64,000 nucleotides of DNA from Sphingomonas pseudosanguinis (GCF_014196255.1 NZ_JACIDH010000008.1:85486-149485), one strand, 5' to 3'. Positions 38,567 through 49,742 are shown, counted from the stretch's first letter. Translations and numbers: made by a program. The notes: generated from the letters alone by a model not told the origin.

Positions 38567-39127
38567 GTGGACGATCATGCTATTCCGGCCCATCTGGCCG
38601 CGTATCTGGACAAGTCGCCGATCGCCTTGGCGCTGGCCGACGCGCGTGACGACAACCCGCTGATCTTCATCAATCACGGCTTTCGTGAGCTGACCGGCTA
38701 TACCAGCGAGGATATGATCGGGCATAATTGCCGGATGCTGCAACGCGACGCCGAAAATGAAGAGGCGCGCGACCGTATCCGCGAGTTCCTGGCCAATGAT
38801 CGCCAGCTGACCGTCCGCACCACGCTGATCAACTTCCGCAAGGATGGCTCCCCCTTCGTCAACCTGCTCTACATGTCGAAGCTGCGGCAGCTGGGGGGCG
38901 ACATGCCCTATATCTTCGCCTCGCAATTCGACGTCAGCCGCTCGCAGCCCGACCGGCTGTCCGCCTATGACGCCGAACTGGGCCGGACGCTGGGCAAGCT
39001 GACCCCGATCCTGGCGGAGAGCGGCATGGTGCTGGAGGGATCGCTGACCGCGATCGCCAACACGGCCGCAACCATCGCCCAGGCCAAGCTGACGCTGTCC
39101 GACCTCGACAGAGCCGCTTTTCCGTGA
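38567..39127 (+). CDS. Short LOV-domain photoreceptor protein
   Basis: Stand-alone LOV protein of 186 aa. Start GTG 38567 is ten bases after GAGGAG (38551-38556). The flavin-binding motif is GHNCRMLQ (about residues 51-58), keeping the photoactive Cys but with Met for the usual Phe. NHGFRELTGYTSEDMIGHNC and the flavin glutamine in IFASQFDVS are present. After the core (to about 130) comes a helical extension of about 55 residues with no known effector domain, like the 'short LOV' proteins whose helices mediate dimerisation. It precedes the CheB-CheR-HWE gene by 46 bp. Confidence 0.92.
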   Translation: MDDHAIPAHLAAYLDKSPIALALADARDDNPLIFINHGFRELTGYTSEDMIGHNCRMLQRDAENEEARDRIREFLANDRQLTVRTTLINFRKDGSPFVNLLYMSKLRQLGGDMPYIFASQFDVSRSQPDRLSAYDAELGRTLGKLTPILAESGMVLEGSLTAIANTAATIAQAKLTLSDLDRAAFP

Positions 39128-39173
39128 TCGCGACGTCGCTGTCGCACAGCCTCTCCTTCCGGGATCTGACCGC

Positions 39174-41216
39174 ATGAGCGATGGTAACGGCGGCACCGCA
39201 TCGGTTCCGGTGGTCGGCATCGGCGCGTCCGCCGGCGGGCTGGAGGCGCTGCGCGAGATGCTGACGCCCGCGCGCGCACCGACCGGCCTCGCCTTCGTCG
39301 TCGTTCAGCATCTCGACCCCAATCACGAGAGCATGCTGGCCCAGCTGCTCGACCGCCACACCAATCTCGAGGTGCGCCAGTGCGAGGGGTCGGAGCGGAT
39401 CGAGGCCGACCGCGTCTACATCATCCCGCCGGGTCGGGGACTCGCCATTCGTGGCGGCGTGCTGGAACTGACCGATTTTGCCCAACCGCGCGGGCTTCGC
39501 CGGCCGATCGACGACTTCTTCCTGTCGCTCGCCAGCGACCAGCAGGCCAACGCCGCCTGCGTGATCCTGTCGGGCACGGGGGCGGACGGCACCACGGGCC
39601 TGCGCGCGATCAAGGAGAATGGCGGGGTCAGCGTGGTGCAGCGCCCGGAAAGCGCGCGCTATGACGGCATGCCGCTGTCGGCCGTGGGCACCGGCCTTGT
39701 CGATTTCGTCAAGCCGGCGGGCGACATCGTCGATTGCCTCCAGGCGTTTTTCGCGCGCCGCACGGGTGAGCCGAAGCATCAGGAGGCCGAGGTCGTCGCC
39801 GATCATATCGACGATCTCTGCCGCGTCCTGCGCAACGCGGTCGGCCATGACTTTTCGGGCTATAAGCGCACCACGCTGGTCCGCCGGGTCGAGCGGCGGA
39901 TGCACGTGCTCGGCATCCCGACCGGCTCGGCCTATCTGGCGCGGGTCAAGAGCGACTCGGACGAGTGCGAGGCGCTGTTCCGCGACCTGCTGATCAACGT
40001 CACCCGCTTCTTCCGCGACACCGAATTGTTCGAAACGCTGCGGGCCAAGGCGATCCAGCCGCTGATCCGCGCGCGCGATCCGGACGAGGACATCCGCATC
40101 TGGGTGCCCGGCTGCTCCAGCGGCGAGGAGGCCTATAGCATCGCGATGCTGTTCGCCGAGGCGATGCGCGAGGCCGGGCAGCCGCTGGCGGTGCAGATTT
40201 TCGCGACCGACATCGACGAGCAGATGCTGCAGATCGCGCGCGAGGGCAGCTATCCGGCCGCCGCGCTGGGCGACATCCCGGCGGCGATGCGCGAGCGGTA
40301 CACGATGCCGCATGCCGAGCGGTTCACCATCACCGCGCAGATCCGCGACATGATCCGCTTTTCGAACCACAGCCTGGTCAAGGACCCGCCCTTTTCACGG
40401 ATCGACCTGGTATCGTGTCGCAACCTGCTGATCTATTTCGACGATCGATTGCAGCAGTCGGTGTTGCCGCTGCTCCACTACGCATTGCGCCCCGGCGGGT
40501 ATCTGTTCCTGGGCCCGTCCGAGAGCGTCGGGCGGTTCGATCATCTCTTTCCCGCGATCGACGGCCATGCCCGCCTGTTCGAGCGGTCGCCGGGCTCCCC
40601 CTCCTACCCCATCGACCTGCCCGGCGCGCGGAGCCGCAGCCCCCGCCGGCGTGGCGAACGCGGCGAGCGCGAGGATGGCCCGACGCTAGGCGACGAAGCG
40701 ACCGCGATGCGCCGCATCGTCGATCGCTATGCCCCGCCCAGCATGATCGTCGATCAGGACGGCGGCATCCTGGCCGCGTTCGGCAAGCTCAGCCGCTATT
40801 TCAACTTCCCCGTCACCCGCGCCGGCGGGTCCAGCGCGATGACGCTGGCGCGCACCGGCCTGCGTGAGGTGATGGGGCCGATGCTCCGCCAGGCCCGCGA
40901 CGCGCGCAAGCGGATCGCGGCGCGCGACGTGTCGGTCACGACCGAATATGGCGTGCAGCCGATCGAGGTCATTTGCGACCCGCTGACCGACGGCTCGCTG
41001 CTGTTCCTGTTCCGCGACTCCGCGCCGTTCAGCCCGGTCGAACAGAGCGATCTGGCCGATCTGGAGCCGGGCGACGATCATATCGAGGCGCTGGAGGACG
41101 AGCTCCGACTGACGCGCCACCGCCTGCGCTCGACGGTCGAGGAACTGGAGACCGCGAACGAGGAGCTGAAGAGCTCCAACGAAGAAATGATGTCGATGAA
41201 CGAGGAGCTTCAATAG
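39174..41216 (+). CDS. CheB-CheR fusion protein, N-terminal part of an amber-interrupted sensor kinase gene
   Basis: 680 aa up to a TAG at 41214-41216. A CheB methylesterase domain (about 10-190) keeps its triad regions: Ser in GIGASAGGLEALREM, His in VQHLDPNHESML, Asp in SGTGADGTTGL. A CheR domain (about 215-480) has KRTTLVRRVERRMHVLGI, the SAM site IWVPGCSSGEEAYSIAMLF and FRNLLIYF-type sequence (SCRNLLIYFDDR). A PAS-like region and a long heptad coiled coil (NEELKSSNEEMMSMNEELQ) follow. The frame continues open past the stop into the rest of the coil, two PAS domains and an HWE kinase. The break therefore looks like a nonsense mutation, a readthrough site or a sequencing error. A truncated CheB-CheR protein may still be made. 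Confidence 0.85.
   Translation: MSDGNGGTASVPVVGIGASAGGLEALREMLTPARAPTGLAFVVVQHLDPNHESMLAQLLDRHTNLEVRQCEGSERIEADRVYIIPPGRGLAIRGGVLELTDFAQPRGLRRPIDDFFLSLASDQQANAACVILSGTGADGTTGLRAIKENGGVSVVQRPESARYDGMPLSAVGTGLVDFVKPAGDIVDCLQAFFARRTGEPKHQEAEVVADHIDDLCRVLRNAVGHDFSGYKRTTLVRRVERRMHVLGIPTGSAYLARVKSDSDECEALFRDLLINVTRFFRDTELFETLRAKAIQPLIRARDPDEDIRIWVPGCSSGEEAYSIAMLFAEAMREAGQPLAVQIFATDIDEQMLQIAREGSYPAAALGDIPAAMRERYTMPHAERFTITAQIRDMIRFSNHSLVKDPPFSRIDLVSCRNLLIYFDDRLQQSVLPLLHYALRPGGYLFLGPSESVGRFDHLFPAIDGHARLFERSPGSPSYPIDLPGARSRSPRRRGERGEREDGPTLGDEATAMRRIVDRYAPPSMIVDQDGGILAAFGKLSRYFNFPVTRAGGSSAMTLARTGLREVMGPMLRQARDARKRIAARDVSVTTEYGVQPIEVICDPLTDGSLLFLFRDSAPFSPVEQSDLADLEPGDDHIEALEDELRLTRHRLRSTVEELETANEELKSSNEEMMSMNEELQ
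41214..41216 (+). other. In-frame amber codon inside the coiled coil
   Basis: The heptad series reads NEELQ, TAG, then TNEELSTVNDELKTK in the same frame. The family usually has Ser here (NEELQSTNEEL). TCG to TAG is a single-base change. No ATG restart is in frame nearby; the ATG at 41221 is in another frame and stops within a dozen codons. Confidence 0.9.
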
Positions 41217-42590
41217 ACCAATGAGGAGCTGTCGACGGTCAATGACGAGCTGAAGACCAAGGTCGATCAGCTGACCGTCGCCAATGCCGATCTGCGCAAC
41301 TTCTTCGAATCGACCGATCTGGCGGTCGTCGTGCTCGACAGCGACCTGCGGGTGCGCAGCTATACCGAGGCGGCACGGTCGATCTTCCCGCTCCAGCCGA
41401 GCGATCGCGGGCGGCTGCTCGCCGATGTATCGACGCGGCTGGCGAACACCGACTATCTCGACGGCGCGGCTTCGGTCGCGGCCGGCGGCGCGGCGATGCA
41501 GCAGCGGGTGACCACCCGCGGTGGCGAGCGGACGCTGTCGCTGCGCATCCTGCCCTATCGCACGCAGGGCGACGGTATCGACGGCGCGACCCTGGTGCTG
41601 ACCGACATCACCGACGCGCTGAGCATGGAAAGTGCGCTGGCCGCCGAGCGTGAGCGGCTCGACCTCGCCATCAAAGCGGGCGGGATCGGCGTGTGGGAAT
41701 ATCGCGCGGACACCGGCGAATCGATCCTCGACGAAATCTGTCGCGAGCTGTTCGGCTTCAAGACCGAGGACGATGCGCATTCCCGCCTGCTGTTCGACCG
41801 CATCGCCGCCGAGGACCGCCCCACCGTCGAACTGGCGCTGGCCGAGGCGATCGCGGCACGCGGCGATTTCGAGACGACGTTCCGGGTCAACGCCGATGGT
41901 CAGGAGCGCTGGATCAAGGGGTTCGGCCGCGTCATCACCGAAGCGCCGCCGCATCGCATGGTCGGCGTATCGATCGACGTGACCGCCGAATATGCGGTCG
42001 CCGAAACCCGCGAGCTGATGCTGCGCGAGATGAACCACCGGGTGAAGAACCTGTTCGCGATCATCTCGGGCATCGTCTCCGCCGCCTCGCGCTCGCATGA
42101 CGATGTCCGCGAAATGGCCGAGGACGTGCGCGAACGCATCGCGACGCTGGGCCGCGCCCATTCGCTGGCCTCCCCCGCCGGCGAGCAGCAGTCGATCGAG
42201 TTGCGCGCCCTCGTCGAGGCGACCATCGCCCCGTATAAGGGGCAGTCGTCGATCACCATCGACGGCCCGCGCCTGCTGGTCGATCGGCGCTGCCTGTCGC
42301 CGCTGGCGCTGATCCTGCACGAATGGGCGACCAACTCGGTCAAATATGGCGCGCTGGCGACCGCACACGGTGTGCTGTCGGTTACCTGGCTGCTCGAGGA
42401 CGGCCAGCTTCGGCTGGAATGGAGCGAGACCGGCGGCGAAACCGCCGATACCGATTCCGCCAAGGGCTTCGGGACGCTGCTGGTCCAGACATCTTCGCGA
42501 CAATTGGGGGCGACGCTGGAGCGGGATGCCACCGATGGGCGTTATCGCCTTCGCCTCCTTCTGCCGGACACGGTGCTATCGCATGACTAA
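41217..42590 (+). pseudogene. PAS-PAS-HWE histidine kinase, C-terminal part of the interrupted gene
   Basis: About 457 codons in the same frame as the CheB-CheR part. First comes the remaining coil (NEELSTVNDELKTKVDQLTV), then a PAS domain (RNFFESTDLAVVVLDSDLRV) and a second PAS (IKAGGIGVWEYRADTGE... to VSIDVTAEYAVAE). The HWE kinase has H-box LREMNHRVKNLFAIISGIVS, N-box LILHEWATNSVKYGAL and the W-x-E of the family in LRLEWSETGG. The first possible restart codon is GTG 41331 in VVVLDSDL, without a good ribosome site, and would remove the coil and part of PAS1. Kinase sites look intact, so loss was recent or the stop is bypassed. It overlaps the receiver gene by 8 nt. Confidence 0.8.
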
Positions 42591-42969
42591 AAAGATATTG
42601 CTGGTCGAAGACGAGTTTTTCGTAGCGCTCGACCTTCAGACGATCATCGAGGATGGCGGCTACACGGTCGACGGGCCGTATGTCAGCGTGCAGGAAGTGC
42701 TCGATCATCTGGACGGTGAGCATCCCGATCTGGCCTGCGCGATCCTGGACGTCCGGTTGCGCGACGGCGAGGTCTTTCCGGCGGCCGAGCGGCTGCACGA
42801 AGCGGGGGTGCCGCTGATCTTCCATTCGGGTCATGCCGACGAACGCGCGCTGCAATCGCGCTATCCGGGCGCAGCGGTGTGCGGCAAGCCCTGCTCGCCC
42901 GCGCTGCTGCGTCGCACCCTGTCGATGGCGGTCGCAGGGCCTGACGAAGGCGATCGCGCGGCCAGCTGA
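42583..42969 (+). CDS. Single-domain response regulator
   Basis: Receiver-only protein of 128 aa, no output domain. Acidic pocket ILLVEDEFFVAL (residues 5-16), phospho-Asp in CAILDVRLRDGEVF (about 55), Thr/Ser switch in LIFHSGHAD, and the Lys in VCGKPCSP (the K-P-F motif with a Cys). ATG 42583 overlaps the kinase gene by 8 nt, so the kinase is its probable partner. Receivers of this type next to HWE kinases often work as phosphate sinks or connectors in the general stress pathway. Confidence 0.93.
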   Translation: MTKKILLVEDEFFVALDLQTIIEDGGYTVDGPYVSVQEVLDHLDGEHPDLACAILDVRLRDGEVFPAAERLHEAGVPLIFHSGHADERALQSRYPGAAVCGKPCSPALLRRTLSMAVAGPDEGDRAAS

Positions 42970-43033
42970 CGCCGCGATCCCAAAAGCTAACAGCGCGACG
43001 CCCCTTTACTTGTAGGACATTATCGCAGAGACT

Positions 43034-43058
43034 TCCCCCGAAAATGGATCGGGGGAGG
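43034..43058 (+). promoter_or_regulatory. Hairpin covering the ribosome binding site of the GH43 gene
   Basis: Perfect 8-bp stem TCCCCCGA (43034-43041) and TCGGGGGA (43049-43056) with a 7-base loop. The 3' arm contains most of the Shine-Dalgarno GGGGGAGG (43051-43058), five bases before ATG 43064. Folded mRNA would hide the ribosome site, so translation may be regulated or slow. No T run follows, so it is not a terminator. Confidence 0.5.
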
Positions 43059-43063
43059 CGGCG

Positions 43064-44542
43064 ATGATCGCTCGCGAATATATGTATGGCGCAGGCCGGC
43101 GAGGCATGGGGTGGATGTTATCTGCCGCCCTATTAGGATTGACCGGGATCACGGCATCGGCGAGCAGTCCGACAATTGCCCAGCCCGTGGCGGCCGGTGT
43201 CACCCAGCGCGTGGCGGATGCGCTGCGCCGGCTTCCCGCCCTCAACGCGCCGTTCCGGGGCAGCATCACTTTGCCGGACACCGCCGCCGATCTGCGCGAG
43301 CTTGGCAGTGCGCCCGAAAACGTTTCCATACGCTGGCGATCTTCGAACGCCTCGATCCTGTCCGATACCGATCGGGGCATGGGTGAGGACATCGTGCGCA
43401 AGGGCGCGGTCCGGCGCGACGGGGTCGATCGGCGGGTCAGGCTGACCGCCACGATCACCGCGCCGGGCGCGGCTCCCGCGACGACGAGCTTCGATCTCCG
43501 CGTCCCCGCCAAGGTCAAGCCCGACCCGAAACAGGCCTATCTCTTCGTCTATTTCACCGCCGACACGGTCGAAGGCGAGAAGCTGCGCTTCGCGGTGTCG
43601 GAGGGCAACAACGCGCTGCAATGGAAGCCGCTGAACGACGCGCAACCGATCCTGGAGTCGACGATGGGCACGCGGGGCCTGCGCGATCCCTTCATCCTGC
43701 GATCGCCCGAGGGGGATCGCTTCTTCCTGCTGGCGACCGATCTGTCGGCGGGGCGGACCGGCTGGGGCGGTGCGACCGATCAGGGCAGCCGCTATCTGGA
43801 AATCTGGGAGTCGACCGACCTGATCCATTGGGGCGAGCAACGCCACGTCAAGGTCAGCGCCGACGCCGCCGGCATGACCTGGGCGCCCGAAGCGCATTAT
43901 GATCCCAGCATCGACGCCTATGTCGTCTATTGGACCTCCACCCTGTTCCGCGACACCGCGCACCGGCAGAATGACGGCAATGGTCCGCAGATCCTGATCT
44001 CGACCACCCGCGACTTCCGCCACTTCACCACCCCCCGCCCCTGGTTCAAGGCCGCCGACCTGCCTTTCCTGGTCAAGGACAAGGGGATGATCGACGCGAC
44101 GGTGCTGAAGGACGGCGACTATTATTATCGCTTCACCAAGGTGTCGGAGGCGTCGGGATGCCCCTCCGCCGACATTATGGCGCAGCGTTCGCGGTCGCTG
44201 CGCGCGACGACCGCATCGGGGGCGTGGGAGACGATCGACCGCTGCATCGGCCGCCGCGCCGGCACGCCCGAGGTCGAGGGGCCAAGCGTGTTCGCGGCCA
44301 ATCCGGGCGATAGCAGCGGCTTCCGCTATTATCTGTGGGTCGATAATTATGGCGGGATCGGCTATATTCCGCTCGCGACCAATTCGCTGACGCCACCGAT
44401 CAAATGGACCTATCCTAAAGACTTTCGTCTGCCCAAATCCCCACGCCACGGATCGGTGCTGTCGATCACGACCAGGGAGCGCGACGCCCTGATCGCGCGC
44501 TGGGGCCAGGCCTCGCCGACCATGGCGGGGACGCCCCGATGA
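43064..44542 (+). CDS. Secreted GH43-type glycoside hydrolase with atrophied Ig domain
   Basis: Exported five-bladed beta-propeller enzyme, 492 aa, probably an arabinofuranosidase, arabinanase or xylosidase. A signal peptide (MGWMLSAALLGLTGITASAS) is followed by an Ig-like 'aBig' domain (about 65-145). The GH43 catalytic region has RDPFILRSPEGDRFFLLATD (Asp base), MTWAPEAHYDP, a pKa-modulating Asp in MIDATVLKDGDYYYRFTK, and a catalytic Glu in TPEVEGPSVF. Start ATG 43064 follows GGGGGAGG. The stop overlaps the next gene by 4 nt, so the pair is an operon. Exact substrate is unknown. Confidence 0.87.
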   Translation: MIAREYMYGAGRRGMGWMLSAALLGLTGITASASSPTIAQPVAAGVTQRVADALRRLPALNAPFRGSITLPDTAADLRELGSAPENVSIRWRSSNASILSDTDRGMGEDIVRKGAVRRDGVDRRVRLTATITAPGAAPATTSFDLRVPAKVKPDPKQAYLFVYFTADTVEGEKLRFAVSEGNNALQWKPLNDAQPILESTMGTRGLRDPFILRSPEGDRFFLLATDLSAGRTGWGGATDQGSRYLEIWESTDLIHWGEQRHVKVSADAAGMTWAPEAHYDPSIDAYVVYWTSTLFRDTAHRQNDGNGPQILISTTRDFRHFTTPRPWFKAADLPFLVKDKGMIDATVLKDGDYYYRFTKVSEASGCPSADIMAQRSRSLRATTASGAWETIDRCIGRRAGTPEVEGPSVFAANPGDSSGFRYYLWVDNYGGIGYIPLATNSLTPPIKWTYPKDFRLPKSPRHGSVLSITTRERDALIARWGQASPTMAGTPR

Positions 44543-46836
44543 GCCGGCATCATCGCCTGATCCCCGCGCTCGCCCTGGCGATCGGCGTGATACCTGGCGT
44601 GGTAGCCAGCATGACCATCGCGGCCGCTCAGGGGGATACGCCAGTTCCCCCCGCCGGGGGCTGGGTCGTACCGCCGGTCCTCGCCTCCGGCACGCGGCTG
44701 CCCGCGCCGCCTGGGATACCGATCCGGTGGTCGGCACCGGGATCGGTGGTACAGGGCGATCGTCTGATCAATCCCGGCGATGCGCCGATCATGGTCGCGC
44801 TGACCGGTCGGCAAACCGTCCCGAACGGCCGCCCGGTCATCAAGCGCTTCACCGTCACGCTGCTCGGCCGCGAGGCCCCTCGCCTGCGCGCCTATACCCG
44901 CACGCCGACCACCGCGCATGACGCGAACCAGCCGATCATCGCCCGCGCCGTCCATCTGGCGATGGCGAACGGCACCGATGCCGCCAGGCCGCTCAACGGC
45001 GATTACGGCATCGTCTTTCCGATCGGCGAATATGTCGGCATCGACCGCGTCGAGCATCGTGGCCTGTCGCGGCCCGCATTGTTCCACTTCGCTGATGGCA
45101 GTCTGGGCATCATCGCGACGCGGGTCACGCTGGATGGCAAGCCCGATGATACACAGGCGTCGAGCGCCCTGGTCTTCAAGAGCGATCCGGCCAGCCCCGC
45201 CGATTTCATCGAACTCGGGCTGATCGACCTGCGCACGACGGGCGGTGTTGTCGCCCCGCGTGCCGTATGGGACGGTGCCGCGCGCCGCTACCTGATCGCT
45301 TGGACGGACAATGTCGGCAAGCCGCAATGGACGGTCGTGCAGGATCTGGCGCGGACCGAGCGGGTCGCGACTCCCTTCTATCCCGAACAGGGCGGCCGCC
45401 GCTCGCGGATCGTGTCGCGGGGCAATGTCGGCGTTCCCCAGGGCGGCACGCCGGTCGGCCTGATCGACGACGTGGCGATCGACGCCCGCACCGCCGCCGC
45501 GCTGACCACCCGCTATGGCCGCATCACCAACATCGCCAGCCGGATCGCCCCCCAGCGCATGACGGCGGGCGGCGACCTGCCACCGGTGCGGGCGGAACTA
45601 TCCTATTCGGACGGATCGACGGCGACGCGCGCGGTCGACTGGGACGCCGCCGATCTGGCGCGGCTGCGCACGAAAGGTCCCGGCACCTATCAGGTCCATG
45701 GCGCCATCCGGCAGCGCCGCTATCCGACGATCTTCGCCTATAACCGCGCCGACCCGGTGATCCACCGCTACACGCAGGGCGGCCGCACCCGCTATCTGTT
45801 CATCGCCACCGACGATACCGACAACAACAATGTCGGCTCCCCCCATCTGCCGATCCGCGTTGCCGACAGCATCGCCGCGCTGAGCGACGATCAGGGCGGC
45901 CGGGCGCGCGAGGTCGATCTACTGAACCGCCTCACCCGGCGCGACCAGACCGCCGAGGGGCGGGTCATCGCCGGCTGCTACTGGGCGCCCGAACTGCACG
46001 AGATCGGCGGCCGGCTCTCCATCCTGTTCGCGCCGTGCTTCAACCCCAAGGATGACCGGTCGAATGTCGACGGGGCCTGGCATACGGTCACCTCGCACAT
46101 CATGCAGCTTCGCCCCGGCGGCGACCCGGCCAACCCCGCCGACTGGTCACGCCCTGCCGCCATCCGGAAACAGGACGGCACACCGCTGGGCCGCGAGGGC
46201 TTTGCCCGCAACATCAGCCTCGACATGTCCTATTACGAGTCCGGGGGGCAGGCCTATTACACCTGGTCGCAGCGTTACCTGACCGATAGCGGCCCGATCG
46301 GCGATCCGCTGACCTGGAGCGCGCGGGTCGATCCGGCGCACCCGACGCGGCTGATGTCGTCGCCCCGGCCGATTATCGCGCCGACCCGGTCGTTCGAGGA
46401 AAACCTGTCCGAAGGCGCGTTCGCCGTTCATCATGACGGCCGCATCCACCTGATCTATTCCAGTTCGGGGGTCAGCCCGACCTATGTCGTCGGCGGCGCC
46501 TGGGCGCGCAAGGGCAGCGACCTGACCGACATCGACAGCTGGCACAAATGGACCGCCCCACTCCAGCATAGCGAGCCGATGCCGCCGGGCGTGACCGACT
46601 ATCGCCGGTACGAACAGGGCATCGGCCACGGCGCGTTCACGACGGACGAGGACGGCAACCTCCTCTATGTCTATCATAGCTGGGGCGACGGCGTCGGCGG
46701 CAACGGGCGGGACACGCGGCTGCGCCGGGTGCACTGGGCCGTGGATGGCCACCCCGTGCTCGACATGACCGAGGATGAGGAGGTCGCCCCCGCCCATCGC
46801 CGGGTGACGATGCAGGTGACGGTCCGGCGGCGTTAG
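44539..46836 (+). CDS. Secreted GH43-like glycosidase with bacterial Ig-like domain
   Basis: Large exported protein of 765 aa. The signal peptide is LIPALALAIGVIPGVVASMT. Residues about 100-290 form a propeller-like region (FPIGEYVGIDRVEHRGLSRP, ALVFKSDPASPADFIELGLI). Residues about 310-400 form an Ig-like (Big_4) domain ending in LRTKGPGTYQVHGAI. The C-terminal half is GH43-like, with YNRADPVIHRY (Asp), AGCYWAPELHEIGGRLSILF, and SYYESGGQAYYTWSQRYLTD. Two propeller regions around an Ig domain are also seen in other large GH43 proteins. It is coupled to the preceding GH43 gene and probably attacks the same polysaccharide. Confidence 0.8.
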   Translation: MSRHHRLIPALALAIGVIPGVVASMTIAAAQGDTPVPPAGGWVVPPVLASGTRLPAPPGIPIRWSAPGSVVQGDRLINPGDAPIMVALTGRQTVPNGRPVIKRFTVTLLGREAPRLRAYTRTPTTAHDANQPIIARAVHLAMANGTDAARPLNGDYGIVFPIGEYVGIDRVEHRGLSRPALFHFADGSLGIIATRVTLDGKPDDTQASSALVFKSDPASPADFIELGLIDLRTTGGVVAPRAVWDGAARRYLIAWTDNVGKPQWTVVQDLARTERVATPFYPEQGGRRSRIVSRGNVGVPQGGTPVGLIDDVAIDARTAAALTTRYGRITNIASRIAPQRMTAGGDLPPVRAELSYSDGSTATRAVDWDAADLARLRTKGPGTYQVHGAIRQRRYPTIFAYNRADPVIHRYTQGGRTRYLFIATDDTDNNNVGSPHLPIRVADSIAALSDDQGGRAREVDLLNRLTRRDQTAEGRVIAGCYWAPELHEIGGRLSILFAPCFNPKDDRSNVDGAWHTVTSHIMQLRPGGDPANPADWSRPAAIRKQDGTPLGREGFARNISLDMSYYESGGQAYYTWSQRYLTDSGPIGDPLTWSARVDPAHPTRLMSSPRPIIAPTRSFEENLSEGAFAVHHDGRIHLIYSSSGVSPTYVVGGAWARKGSDLTDIDSWHKWTAPLQHSEPMPPGVTDYRRYEQGIGHGAFTTDEDGNLLYVYHSWGDGVGGNGRDTRLRRVHWAVDGHPVLDMTEDEEVAPAHRRVTMQVTVRRR

Positions 46837-47273
46837 CCCCGCCGGACGATCACCGCGCCGGCGATGACGAGCGCCACGCCCAGCAGCTTGCCCGCCGTCA
46901 CCGGCTCGACCCGGACGCCGAACAGGCCGAAATGGTCGACGATCAGCGCCGCGATCAGCTGGCTGGCGATCGCCGCCGTCAGCGCGACCGAAATGCCGAG
47001 GCGCGGCGCGGCATAGGCCAGCACCGCGACGAACCCCGCCCCGTAAAAGCCACCCAGCCAGGCCCAGCCCGGCGCCCCCTTCAGCGCCGCCGGACTGGTC
47101 CGGTCGATCGTCGCCCAGGCGATGGCAAGGACCACGGTGCCGATCAGGAACGAGGTCAACGCCGCCAGCACCACCGATCCCGACGCCTTGGCCAGCGCGG
47201 CATTGGTCGGCGGCTGGATCGCGAGGCCAAGGCCCGCGATCAGGACGAGGATGAGCGGAAAAATGGCGGCCAT
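46833..47273 (-). CDS. DMT-superfamily transporter, YdcZ/DUF606 type
   Basis: Small inner-membrane protein of 146 aa with five predicted helices, half the size of a usual 10-TM DMT exporter; DUF606 members work as homo- or heterodimers. ATG 47273 (MAAIFPLILVLIAGLGLAIQ) gives the family N-terminus. Family motifs: QPPTNAALAKASGS, then GAPGWAWLGGFYGAGFVAVL, then APRLGISVALTAAIASQLIA and DHFGLFG. Its 3' end overlaps the GH43 gene by 4 nt on the other strand. The substrate is unknown. Confidence 0.9.
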   Translation of the reverse strand: MAAIFPLILVLIAGLGLAIQPPTNAALAKASGSVVLAALTSFLIGTVVLAIAWATIDRTSPAALKGAPGWAWLGGFYGAGFVAVLAYAAPRLGISVALTAAIASQLIAALIVDHFGLFGVRVEPVTAGKLLGVALVIAGAVIVRRG

Positions 47274-47307
47274 ATCGGCGGACCCAACGCTGGGAGCGCT
47301 ACTTCGT

Positions 47308-49362
<2,055 letters not shown>

Positions 49363-49440
49363 GACTAGATGGGTCTGTATAGCCTTTGCTTCGCACGCCG
49401 CCAGAGCGTGTGGAGCCTATTCTCGTTGGATCGGAATCCC

Positions 49441-49707
49441 ATGGACCACGAAACCCGTATCAAGCGCCTTCGCTTCCGCGCATGGCATCGCGGCACCAAG
49501 GAAGCCGACCTGATGATCGGCGGCTTTTTCGACGCGCATCACGAGACGCTGTCGGCAGAGGAGCTGGATTGGTTCGAGGCGCTGCTGGAAGAACAGGATG
49601 TCGACATCATGGCCTGGGCGATCGGGACGCAGCCCTGTCCGCCTGAGTGGGACGGCCCGGTGATGCAGCGGATGCGCGCCCTGAATTTCGTGCCGATCGC
49701 CCGGTAA
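49441..49707 (+). CDS. sdhE: FAD assembly factor SdhE (succinate dehydrogenase flavinylation)
   Basis: Helps attach FAD covalently to SdhA; 88 aa, DUF339 fold. The flavinylation motif RGxxE is in WHRGTKEADLMIGGFF (about residues 15-30), and the partner helix EELDWFEALLEEQDVDIMAW is clear. I chose ATG 49441 (MDHETRIKRLRFRAW); a longer frame lacks family similarity upstream. It lies between recG (divergent) and mfd. Confidence 0.94.
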   Translation: MDHETRIKRLRFRAWHRGTKEADLMIGGFFDAHHETLSAEELDWFEALLEEQDVDIMAWAIGTQPCPPEWDGPVMQRMRALNFVPIAR

Positions 49708-49742
49708 CTTATTCATGCGCTGATGATTTGATCTGAGCCTAG

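Noticed and set aside
41221..41254. Restart ATG right after the amber codon
   Set aside because: It is in another frame and stops within about a dozen codons.
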